From: Artemisia argyi
Taxonomy: Eukaryota > Streptophyta > Magnoliopsida > Asterales > Asteraceae
NCBI GenBank assembly: GCA_030686995.1
Contig: CM060693.1
Location: 122,642,228-122,706,227, forward strand
Direction of reading: 5' to 3'
DNA length: 64,000 nucleotides
The notes beneath the pieces are model-generated. The model was not told where the DNA came from and did no database searches. It was given only the letters and a program-made list of their open reading frames with translations. The position numbers were made by a program, and so were the translations under genes. Below are positions 22,642-33,200 of the stretch, in pieces (the stretch's first letter is position 1; every line of letters starts with the position of its first letter).

Positions 22642-25600
22642 TGTAATACTCCGTAAAATCCCAGGTCATTTATTAATACTAATTATCGAAACCATTCTAA
22701 TCTAAGCCATTTTTGCGGGCTAATTTGAAATTTTTATATGAGACACCGTTTGTTTGACACCTGATCACTTTGGTCACCGTATGTTGTCACCTGGTATCAC
22801 CTGAAGTCACTCTTGGATGTCACCCAATGAGGTTAACACCGATAACTCCCACTTGCGACCCGACACCTTGAAATGACACCGATATATTTATATATATATA
22901 ATTTTATATATATAGTAATTATTATGAAATTACTATTTGGCTATGTATATATATAAGTATATATACGTATGAACAACACCGTTTATATTTTCATGGATTA
23001 CACAAATCGACACCGACACCGATACCAAAACTAAAGTACGAGAGCACTAGTCACCGACACCCCATTTCTTTTGCTTTGGGTCGTGTACCACAATAAGCCC
23101 AAGTTTCTTTTTTCTTTTGCCTTACTGCTGGGCCGAACACAAACCACAAGCCCAAGGCCATTTGTTTTGTTTCTATGTTTTACTCTTGGGTCGAGAGTTC
23201 ACCAAGCCCATGTGGCTGTTTATTTTTTTTTGCGTTGCATATCACACAACGAGCTCAGCTCGTATAATACCCACTCGTTTCTTTTTTTTCATACAACTCG
23301 ACACCACAAAACACAACCTTACCATGCTATTGGATGTATACACTAAATCGTCCCTAGAATCACTCGACTCCATAACGAAACACAAACAAACCAACATCTT
23401 AAAGTTTCAAATTAATTTCCTTGGATTCCCTTGTAAATCGACATATGAAAACCATCTCATTGTCTTTATCTCTTGTGTATGAGATCAACCAAAAACCCAA
23501 CACTCAAGCCACCCTATATGTGAATCTATGATACTAGTTTAACCAATATACTAACACCTTACACCCTAAGTTTCATTAACCAAAGGATCAAGTGTTTCAT
23601 TAACCACAACCACAAACCTTTTCAAACTTAAACAAATCATTCTAGTACAATCACATGTTCCTAACCTTGCTTTGCCCTAGTACTAAACAATTCAAGAAAA
23701 CCATTATAGCCTAAAAGACTACCCTTAGTCGACTTGACATATCACAAGGACTAGGAGACATGCTTGTCTTGTTCAATTGACACCACCCAAAACCAATTCA
23801 CATGTAACCTTTGCTAACCACCATAATCACCCTATAAAATCCTACATTAAATGCACATTTTTCTCACACTTACAAGTTTCACAAGATCTCAAGTCACAAA
23901 ACTCTTTTATCTCTTCTTTGGTTACTATCGAGAGGATCTAAGGCGCACGAGTAAGATTTTGGGTTAAGAGCTATTTGGGTAACAAATATTGGAACGAGGG
24001 TCACTACACGAAGAGGGTATCACATTTGCTTGTTCACATTGTCTCGTACCACTTGGACTCCCCACCATCTTTTGGTGTTGTAAGTCATCGCTTCCCATTT
24101 CATTTTCCTACTCTACTTAAGTCGTGCATATCACGTTTTTATTCCACACAATGCATTTTAAGTTGAAAGCATCTAAGTTAATAAACACTAGTTATACTTA
24201 TAACTATATGAACATGCCTCGAACCCCTTAGGAAAGGGCTCACAACTTCATTTTCATACGTACTACATATATATATTTTTTGATACTCTAATTCTTCGAT
24301 CCAAGCTAAACCAAACTAATGTAACATGCAAATTATACGCGACCTAACGCTACGTAAACTAAGCCAAAAACTAAATCCTAGTCGAGCACCCCTTCTAAAC
24401 ATAAAAATGCCACTTGGGCCTGAGTTTGGGCTAACGAGCCCATGTACATTTTCAAAAGGAGTTTCGGTGTAAAACTTTGAACAATGGCGAGCTACATATG
24501 ACTTTCAAAACTGATTTTGAAGGATTTTATAAGCTGTAAATACTACTTTTATTGTACCAAAAAGTTTGTTTTTCAAAAACTTAACAAAGGACTATTTTTG
24601 CAAAACATCGCGTTAAGGGACCAAAATTGGCAAATCTGCCAAACTTTCGGACTAAAAGATAACACAGTCAATTCTAATAAAACTTGAGGGTAGAAACTGT
24701 ATTTTTCCAAAGATCGAGGTGTATTGTGTAAAAAGTACTAATAAGGACTAAAATGTAGTTGTTTTTTACCAAGGGGTAAAAAGTATAACTTTATTAAAGT
24801 TCAGGGTAAATTTTGACAAAGATACGTTATTAATTAATTACTTTACATATTTAAATTTTTGCATATATAAATGTATAAATACTTATATATATTGTGACTT
24901 TAAAATAAATATGTATTTTTACTAAAAATATTTATTTATAAATATTTTTATTAACGTTATTATTATCACAAATAAATTAACATTTATTGATCACCGGTTC
25001 GTATCAACGTTATAAATAACTATGTAAAGTTATTTTCGAATATATTTTAAGACACCCAAATGGATATCACCGTACTCGAGACATATCACATGTCATTTAC
25101 GAATCGAATTTAAAACACCGATGGTAATATGTATATATAGGTCGCAAGTCGGAGGAATTTCATTGCTAGTCGTAGCAGTACACCGTCACTTTTAAGCACC
25201 ATTGTGATTTACACACCTGTCAGGTGAGTTCATGGTCCCACATTTTCTATTATTTCTAAACCCGTGGGGAGATACATGCTATAAACTGAACACAAGTATT
25301 TTTTTTGTATGCTATTACTACCTGATATTGCCTAAGTTGACACCCGTGCAACAAGTCCTTCATATCACGAACCTTAATCACTTGCGAGTGAGCGCGAATA
25401 TAGCTAATAGATCTATTGGAACGGCAGCCCATCTCTGTCAAAGTGATTATTTGGCAGGAGGTGTGCTATATTCGAGGTACCATGGAAATTTTGCACATTT
25501 CTGTCACCGAGGGCCCCTTTTTTATCTACACCCCTCGTGGTGTAGGTAATTGTTATCTTTATGATATTTCGATACGATGTTAAGGCTTGCGTTTCGTGAG

Positions 25601-26027
25601 GCTTAGGAGCAATATGACACCAGTTTAGTCAAGACCGATCTATCTTGGCTTGTTTATTTCAAATACTTGACTTGTGTTCACACTATTAATATTACTACTT
25701 AAACTACTATGGATTCACTCAACCGTTGTGTTGACTTTTTAAAGCATGTTTATCTCAGGTAACTAGTAGGCATGGTGGCACGGAGCTGGCAAAAGGGCAC
25801 ACATGACCTCCCTTTTTATTTCAATAACTATATCATTCTTTTCAAACTCATAACTTCTTTAGCAAAACAATTAACATTTGGAAAATGTTTGTAACTCTGA
25901 CTACTTTGAGTTTTCATGGAATGATATTGACTATCTTTTGAATTGTTTTCTATGAGTATGACTGTGTACTAAACTGTAATGACCCCGATTAGACTTCCGC
26001 TGCTTATCAAATTTTCGGGGTGTTACA
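22642..26027 (+). mobile_element. 3.4 kb solo LTR (Gypsy type)
   Basis: A 3386-bp block starting TGTAATACTCCG and ending TTTTCGGGGTGTTACA is flanked by perfect 5-bp duplications ATATC (22637-22641 and 26028-26032). No primer site, purine tract or coding domain is inside. A TATA-like CCCTATAAAATCC lies near 23830. The 3' end shares TTCCGCTGC and GGGTGTTACA with the other large LTRs here, so it is a related but separate family. It separates the protease-like and ARID parts of the host element. Confidence 0.9.
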
Positions 26028-26032
26028 ATATC

Positions 26033-26570
26033 ATACAAACACAAGGAGGTGTTTACAAGAAAGTTCAATGATATGCTCAAATGGTTTCACAAGGCAAAAG
26101 CAGGAAAGGATTTGGAAGGGAAACTTCCACCAAAGATTTTGAATGTTGAAATATGATTATTTGATTTTTATAAATTTGTTAACAATTGTGGAGGCTATGG
26201 AAAAATCTCACAAACAGGTGAATGAATGGAAATAGCAAGGTATTATGGATTTCCAAGTTATTGTGATGATCTCAAGAAGACCTTTGAAGATTACTTGCTG
26301 CACCCACATACCTACTACGAGTTTGCTAAAGGCAGGAAGCCGAACAAGTACACCGAAGGACTGGGTACTTTTGAAGATCAAGAAGAAGGCATGAAGCCGA
26401 ACAAGTACACCGAGGGAATGGGTACTTTTAAAGATCAAGCAAAAGGATTTGCTGATCATTTTAGCGTAACTGTTGCAGGTATGGATGTAGCAGCAGAACC
26501 AAACAAGCATGTCTCAAATAAATCTTTTAAGAAAATCAAGAAAGAAGATGATAACTTTGTCATCATTTGA
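26033..26570 (+). pseudogene. ARID (AT-rich interaction) domain protein of a retroelement
   Basis: After the solo LTR the frame reads through an ARID/BRIGHT domain: KEVFTRKFNDMLKWF, then LPPKILNVEI, a stop, LFDFYKFVNNCGGYGKISQT, a second stop where the conserved Trp of the family is expected, then EIARYYGFPSYCDDLKKTFE and YLLHPHTYYEF. This is the helix-turn-helix DNA-binding fold found in chromatin proteins. The longest intact part is 26226-26570. After the domain come two copies of a KPNKYTEG(L/M)GTF repeat about 19 residues apart and a lysine-rich end. The purine tract and 3' LTR follow 35-50 bp later, so the ARID gene is the last gene of the element. Two in-frame stops make this copy non-functional unless suppressed. 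Confidence 0.85.
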
Positions 26571-26617
26571 AGTGAAGCCTCTCAAGAACCACCTAATTAT
26601 ATCATTAAAGGGGAGAA

Positions 26618-28626
26618 TGTTGGAACTAATGATAGATATCAGAAGTTAAACTTGTATCTATCTAGTTTGTAAATATCAGTTAGTCTAAGGGCCTATTAGT
26701 ATTTAGTATTATTATGTAAATAATGTGTGCCAAGAGACACAATGCATCGACAGTTTGGGCAGTTACAAACGAACCATCATGTTGGTTCATTCACACCCAT
26801 TCTATGCATATTGTTGGTAATTCAAACGAACAAACAAACAAATCAAAAACACGAAGCGGAAGCTTTATTCAAATTACCAAATCAAATACAAAACAAATTC
26901 AAAAGGTACAAACAAAACTAATGACATTGACCTCTATTTATAGGCACCAAACAAAACATCATAAAGAGTTTCCAAACTGTAAGCAAACTTGGTGGACAAG
27001 TAAAACAAATTACCAATTTTACCAATTAACCCCTAAAATTTAAGTCACTTTTCTAACAATCTCCACCGTGACTTAAAGTCCTCCACCTGCTTCAAATCAA
27101 ATTCAAAGTTCCAAATTTCAAATTCCAAAGTCCAAATGCCAGAGATGCTAGCCAAATTCAAATCAAACGATCGATTCCTAGAAAACGATCCAAAGCAAAC
27201 CGAACAAATACAAACGCCGATAATCTTTAAAATGAACAATCAAACGTTAACCGACAAATTCAAACTCGGTCAACCAAACAAACAAATCGGCTCAAAAGAT
27301 CTTCAACAAAGACATTTAAATTCGGGCAAACAACTTCAAAAGCCCGACAAACGAAGATCCAAAATTTTCCAACTACCAAATTCTAAACGATCTAACAAAA
27401 TCCAAACGATCGAACAAAATTCAAACGACCTGATTATGACCAAGTCTTCAAACACCAAATCGATCTTCAAATTTCAAATATCAAATTCAAATTCTGATGA
27501 CCCACTTATTTGATGTCCAACTTCAAATTTATCATTCAAGTATCAACCATATTCAAGTTAATAAATAACTTGACGAACGGGCTCTAATAATTCAAACGCC
27601 CCAAATATGATACGGATAATAATTCTAACGGCCCACTTATATGATAAGAATTATGGTCCAAATTCAAATTCAAATACAAATACCCGAATAACCTATCGTA
27701 GGTTAGTCTTCAAACAAACGATCAAATCAAAGTCTAAATAGCGACCAATCACAAAAGCTATCCGTACAACCAAATCATCGAATAGCTCCACCATAACTGA
27801 TTATTCCAAAACTCAAAACAAAAACCAACATGCAAACCCGAAATCCAAAATTCAAATGCAAGCCCAATCAAAAGAAAAGCCCAATTCTAATCCTGAAGCC
27901 CAAAGTTAATCAGCAATTTCAAAAGGCCCGGTGACAAACAAATCTATCCACGACCTGGTTATTAAAATCAAATTTCCAATAGCCAGTATATGGAAGTATG
28001 GAACAACTATTGGAGACACCAAAAGGCAAAAAAACTAATCGATCTTCAAACAAAAAAACAGTCAAACGTCAATTCGAACAAACCTTAAACGAACCAATTT
28101 TTTTTCTTCTTTTTCTTCTTCATGACTAAACGAACCTAGCTCTTGATACCACTTGTTGGTAATTCAAACGAACAAACAAACAAATCAAAAAAAAAAATAA
28201 GCAAAAGCTTTATTTAAATTACCAAATCAAATACAAAACAAATTCAAAAGTACCAAACACAAATTCAAAAGGTACAAACAAAACTAATGACATTGACCTC
28301 TATTTATAGGCACCAAACAAAACATCATAAAGAGTTTCCAAACTGTAAGCAAACTTGGTGGACAAGTCAAACAAATTACCAATTTTACCAATTAACCCCT
28401 AAAGTTAAAGTCACTTTTCTAACACATATAAATATGTAGATAGTCAATGTAAAATATTATCTCAATTAATGTAAAGATTAAGTATCTTTCTCTTATCTAT
28501 AAACAATGTTTTTATCTTTATTTTCTGCGTATATACATATATTGTTTGGTGGTGTATTATGGGGATCACAAAAGGATTCTATGTTGGAGAATCTAGTAAC
28601 CAGAAGATAAGGGGAAGATCACAACA
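26618..28626 (+). repeat. 3' LTR of the ARID element, split by a TRIM
   Basis: Starts TGTTGGAAC after AAAGGGGAGAA and ends GATCACAACA. Removing the insertion at 26812-28424 and one CATAT leaves about 391 bp, which matches the 5' LTR. Confidence 0.85.
26812..28424 (-). mobile_element. TRIM-like short-LTR element
   Basis: Direct repeats of 247 bp (26812-27058) and 271 bp (28154-28424) start TGTTGGTAATTC and end CACTTTTCTAACA. The target duplication CATAT is perfect (26807-26811 and 28425-28429), and the uninterrupted target is visible in the other LTR near 15620. On the minus strand the right LTR is 5' and is followed by TGGTATCAAGAGC (28151-28139), a Met-tRNA primer site; CGGTGGAGAT precedes the left LTR. 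The interior of about 1.1 kb is a C-A-A-rich non-coding sequence with many AAATTCAAA words. Size and lack of genes fit a TRIM. Confidence 0.9.
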
Positions 28627-28628
28627 TT

Positions 28629-28972
28629 AAGGATTTCCTTTGTTTGGCTATCAAGAAACATTTTGGCTCCGAGCATTTCAACTGTGTTATGGCTGATCTC
28701 CAACGTAAGACTATGATGACTGAGAGGCACAAGCTTTGAATGATGTTCTTGGGCTTGGGTGATTCATGGAAACTTGAAGACACCAAGGACTATGATCCGG
28801 AGGCTGAGAAGGTGTACGGTGAGGCAGGCGATGCTTTTTACCGCATCGAATTTCCATATATTGGTTTGCTGGCCAAAAATGCATATCAGAATCTCGAGGA
28901 ACTTGCACGGTCGCACCCCCAGCCTTGCTCAAGATGCTGCTCAAGCCCAGCCTATGTCATCTCCTTTTATGT
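28629..28972 (+). pseudogene. Fragment of a retroelement-associated ORF (putative gypsy-type transposase-like protein)
   Basis: The frame reads ADLQRKTMMTERHKL, a stop, then FLGLGDSWKLEDTKDYDPEA, EKVYGEAGDAFYRIEFPYIG and LLAKNAYQNLEELARS. This matches, from memory, the C-terminal region of the plant proteins labelled putative gypsy-type transposase in Asteraceae annotations, which accompany non-autonomous LTR elements. It starts immediately after the ARID element 3' LTR and fades by about 28970. About 120 of several hundred residues remain. Confidence 0.5.
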
Positions 28973-30238
28973 GAAGCTTTATTCAATTTCCCTTTATGTC
29001 TTTTGCGCCCTGCGTGGTGCCTTTTTAAAACAATTTAATCATCTTTTGGTTTGCACATGTGTGCTTGGAATAATTTGACCTGTGTTTGTACAGGGGCGTA
29101 TGTATGTCCTTAAAACAATTTATCTTTGGCACTTATGAATTTGAATTTGTCTTAGTATTTGTGTTTTGCATTTGTCCTGAATGCTTATATATGGAGCCTC
29201 TGAGCCCTTACTTTGCACGTGCTTTGTTTGTTTACTTAACCATTGGCAGGTTTTTGTTGCAATGCTATTGTTTGTGTCATTGCAAGTTTTTAGTCAATCC
29301 CTTTGGGTCATGACTTCCTTGAAGCCTTGGTGTTCCTTTTAATGGGAGACTTTTTGTGTCTGCCCTTTTGTAGTTTTGCATGCATGCGTTTTTATTTATG
29401 GACTAGTCTTTATTTTTCGTTGTCTTTAAGCAATGTTGAGGGTACCCCATCACTATGATTTCACGTTTTTAAACGTGATGTTGTACCCTCAACATTGTTT
29501 TAATCAAGGTACGCATACCGGGCATAGTGATGATTGACCGTTGAAATAGTAGATATGATTTCACATGCAATGTCATGGACCAAGGAAGGAAGAAGAAAAG
29601 TAGGAAACTGTTTTTTATGATAACTACACGAGGTGTAATGTGATATTTCATGGATTTTTCAATAAGAAACAATTGATCATTTTTCTCATGCGCAGTTTTC
29701 TTATGCAATATACATGGTGGCTCTTTAATGTAATTATAGCTTATATTAATTTTTTGTTTAGCTGGCCTTTAGTTCGTTTATGTTGTTTATTTGCTTGTAG
29801 TTTTCATATTTGGTTTATTTCGCAGAGTTATTTGATGCTGATATTTAGTTGGCTATCAAAATATTTAATAGTCTCATAAATCAGTAACAAAGCGATCATG
29901 ACATATGTGTCCTTATAAATTTATTGCTGTTAAAAAAAAAAGTGTAATCATCACGTTGTTAGCACGATAATTAGAAACAAAATGTACGAGGAAATATTAT
30001 TCTCGTTACGAAAATGTATCCGCTACTGTAGTAAACTTGTGTCAACATATATATAACTGAAATGAGAGGGGTATTATTACACGGCGAGAGAATCTCAATT
30101 CAAGATCCAACCACTATTAAACTTATTGCTGAAAGAATTCTCAAACTCATGGGAGCATTATACTTTCATTTGTTCAAAGCCTCATACCGATTTCAAGTTT
30201 CAATACCTTTAAACCTTGCATCTTTGCCTCTCTAGTCA
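28973..30238. other. Intergenic DNA downstream of the MADS-box gene
   Basis: T-rich on the plus strand to about 29430, probably the 3' non-coding part of the retroelement fragment to the left. A strong inverted repeat lies at 29431-29497. No protein-like frame to 30238; the 3' UTR and polyadenylation site of the MADS-box gene should lie in the right-hand part. Confidence 0.5.
29431..29497. repeat. Hairpin-forming inverted repeat
   Basis: The arms CAATGTTGAGGGTAC (29431-29445) and GTACCCTCAACATTG (29483-29497) are perfect 15-bp inverted repeats. Inside, CATCAC pairs with GTGATG, and a separate 7-bp pair CACGTTT/AAACGTG sits at the centre. CATCACTATG also has an inverted partner CATAGTGATG near 29523. 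It could be a foldback element core, a transposon-end junction or a structured RNA. Confidence 0.8.
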
Positions 30239-33200
30239 TCAATAAAATGGTAACCTGATACATTATCAGACATATATGCAATAAATGACTTATTCGCAAC
30301 ACTCACCAGAACAAATAGGTTTATGACGCGTGTGCGTGCACGCACGCGTGTGATCATACTTGCTTACATTGTGTGCAATAAGTGTTTTTTTTTAACTGAG
30401 AAAAACTCAGACAACTAAAGTGTTCAATCTGTGTATTCTTTAATGCTAAATACCCGAGTGTTTGTTTTCTATTTTTACACGTATGTAGCTGCTTAGAATT
30501 AGATCTTGAGCAAAACATGTAAAGTCCAGCAAACTTACCCCAGTTTAAGCGAAGTATCTGAGCAGTCATCATCAGGTGGAGGACTGCTATTGTAACTGTA
30601 CACATTAGTAGTTACAGACTCAGATGATTGGCCTTGATCTTCAGGGGTAATAACCAAATTATCTATATCAGTAGCTGTTCGAGGCCTCTTTCCGTTTGAA
30701 ATCATCATCATCTATAACCATAGAGACAAAGAAAACATTTTAATAATAAAAAAGCCGGTGGCGCTAAGATAATAGTAATATATATAGCTTTGGGTAAAGA
30801 TTAGACTCTTGCAGTCTTGCCTGCTGTTTGAGTAGTTTGTTTTCTTCCAACAACTTGGCACCCTAGAAAATTTAGGAAATTAGAAACACATAGAAAGTAA
30901 GTAGAAACTCTACAGTTATTCATTTAACTACTTTGACATTTTAGTGTTGACATTTTTGTTGCAGAAAGTATTTAGACTAGTAGTATTGGTGACCAGATGG
31001 GTGACCAAATCCCCCAGCCAGCCAACTCAACTTCTCTCTTTTAAGTCCAAATACATTACCAAATGCCCGTAATGGTGACCAAATGCATGACCAAATCTTT
31101 ATTTTATTTTATTTTTTTAATTAAAATTTCATTAATAACTAAAAAAGCATTACATTAATAATTCAAAAAAAAAATAATAAAATAAAATAAAAATAAATAA
31201 ATAAATAAATTACAAAAAATTTATCACCAATTTGCAGATATTCGTCTAGAGCATCAGGAACAGTGCCGTATGCTAATTGACGAATTGCTGGGTACACTTC
31301 ATCAACAGGAAAATGTCAACTTCTAATACCTTGGTGAAAATACGGCACATTATTAGTTAATTCCCGAACAATGTGTGAAAAGTGAAATACTCATTTAGAA
31401 CCGCTTACGGAATGTACGTGCATCATACATTGGGTTTTCAATGAAGTAAGCCGCCACTAGACGATCATGAGCACCTTAACGATCTCTATCTACCGGGTTT
31501 CGTGGGGTTTTGGGGATTGTAGAAGTGGAAGCATGAATAAACATAGCGGCCTGTTTTAAAAACAAAGCTATACTAATAATTTCCTCTTCTTCATCTGTAT
31601 GAGTAAAAAAAAATTGATCGGAATTCATTTGTTTGAGTTGAGAAGATTCGGGTTGAAAGTCTGTATAAAAATAGAGAAGATAAATAGTTGTAAAAGAGAG
31701 AGTGTGAAAAAATGGAAAAGAGAATGTTGTGTTTACAGGAGAAGAATGAATTGTATAAAACATTTTTTTTTTAAACAAACACTGCTAAGGGTACAAAATT
31801 AGCCAACGACTAGATTTTTTGTTGCATTTCATTTGGTCGCCTTGCCGACCCAACCAAGCCAAAACAGAGAGAGGGGACGCGTCCCATATTCAACTCGTAG
31901 GGGGGACGCGTTCGTCTACACGACCGACCGAATGGGTGACCCTCCATTACGACTAGCCTTAACATCAAAATTGAACACCGTTGAAAGGATTACAACATAA
32001 AAAAAACATCACAAATCAAGAGACTTTGTTTTGAAAATCCATGTGACCCTTTTCAGCCCCCTTTCCGGCCACCACTAAGATGTGTACCTAGCGAGGTGTG
32101 AACCAGACACCACTAGGCCACCTTGGTGGTGGTTGATAACTAACTTGCTCTAAACCAGGGAATAAAAATAAAATGATATCCGGCTATGTGAAACAGCGAA
32201 TCGCCAAAGATTGGAGGAGTATCCATCGGAACTGGAATTTGACCGAGGTGCACATTTGAATCTGTCACCCATATACTACGACTGAATTTTGTTCTTTACA
32301 GAATATGAAAACTTGTTACTTGATCAATTACAATGAACGGCTCATAAAGTGAGGATAGAAAAGAAAAGGAAACGTGAATCTGTGGAGCAAAACTTCACTT
32401 GACCGAGGAGCGCGGAATTGGTCACCCATTGATGGTGTATGTAGTTATGATTTTCTTTTTGGAAAAGATTATTGCCTAATATAAGACAGTTCAAAATGGA
32501 TAATCAACATATTAAAAACTAAGAAATCGTATTTAGATAGCTTCATGTTGTTTAAATTTGAAGTCAGAATGATCAGATAATGAAGTGTTAGAGGTTGCCG
32601 CTAGATAACCGGGGATGTTTAGATTGTCTATCAAAATTGTTTATCTCATTATCTTAAAATGATCAAAATACCAATTTCTGATATGATTTCTGATGTTGTT
32701 TATTCCATACTACTTATCAAATTATTTTTAAAGCATGAACAGAATTTATAAGCAATCCAAACATGACATCAGTTGTCTCCGTGTGTGAATCATGATCCGT
32801 GTGTGTGTGAATCATGATTATATAAGAAACTAAAGAATACCAAAAGGAACATATGTTCATGTGAAAAGAATAATAAAGACATATCTTGTGAAATGATGAT
32901 ACAACTTTTAGATTATGTAACTTTTTATTAACTTTAATTCACCTTTTTATAATTATCTTTGTTGCCCGTATGGAATTGTTTATACCAAAATGATTATCAA
33001 ACCAATAGATAAGGATAGTTAGAAGCGAATTCTTCATCAAAACTAATTTTGAGAGTTGAAGACGTAATAATTAAACATCGATTAGCACACATCAAAACAT
33101 ACCCCCTTTGAAAGAGGTTGAAGAAAAAGAAACTTTTATTGGCTGTCAAAATAGACAAAGTTAATAAACTTAACTTTTAAGATAGTTGTTTTTTATATAA

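Larger units (their letters stand above)
15497..28626 (+). mobile_element. LTR retroelement carrying an ARID-domain gene, nested and lacking pol
   Basis: Both LTRs end GGGGAAGATCACAACA, at 15821 and 28626. The 5' LTR is followed by TTGGTATCAGAGCC (15822-15835), a primer-binding site for initiator Met-tRNA, and the 3' LTR is preceded by the purine tract AAAGGGGAGAA (26607-26617). Once three later insertions are removed, the internal part is only about 1.4 kb. It holds a CCHC zinc-knuckle gag remnant, a protease/gag-like fragment and an ARID domain. No reverse transcriptase or integrase was seen, so it needs trans-acting proteins. The 5' LTR has lost its beginning, so no target duplication can be checked. 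Confidence 0.75.

Noticed and set aside
27136..27513. 125-codon plus-strand frame inside the TRIM-like element
   Set aside because: Low-complexity Lys/Asn/Gln-rich translation of a CAAA/AAATTC-rich leader on the non-transcribed strand. No motif, and element orientation is minus.
30354..30605. Continuous 83-codon frame through the end of MADS exon 7
   Set aside because: It reads into intron 7. Splicing at GG|GTAAGT to the 16-nt last exon gives the family-typical LKLGLPFY end and a total of 699 nt.
32080..32140. TGGCCTAGTGGT on the minus strand as a second SINE A box
   Set aside because: The candidate B box (GGTTCACACC) is only about 5 nt away, too close for a tRNA-derived promoter, and no element ends were visible.
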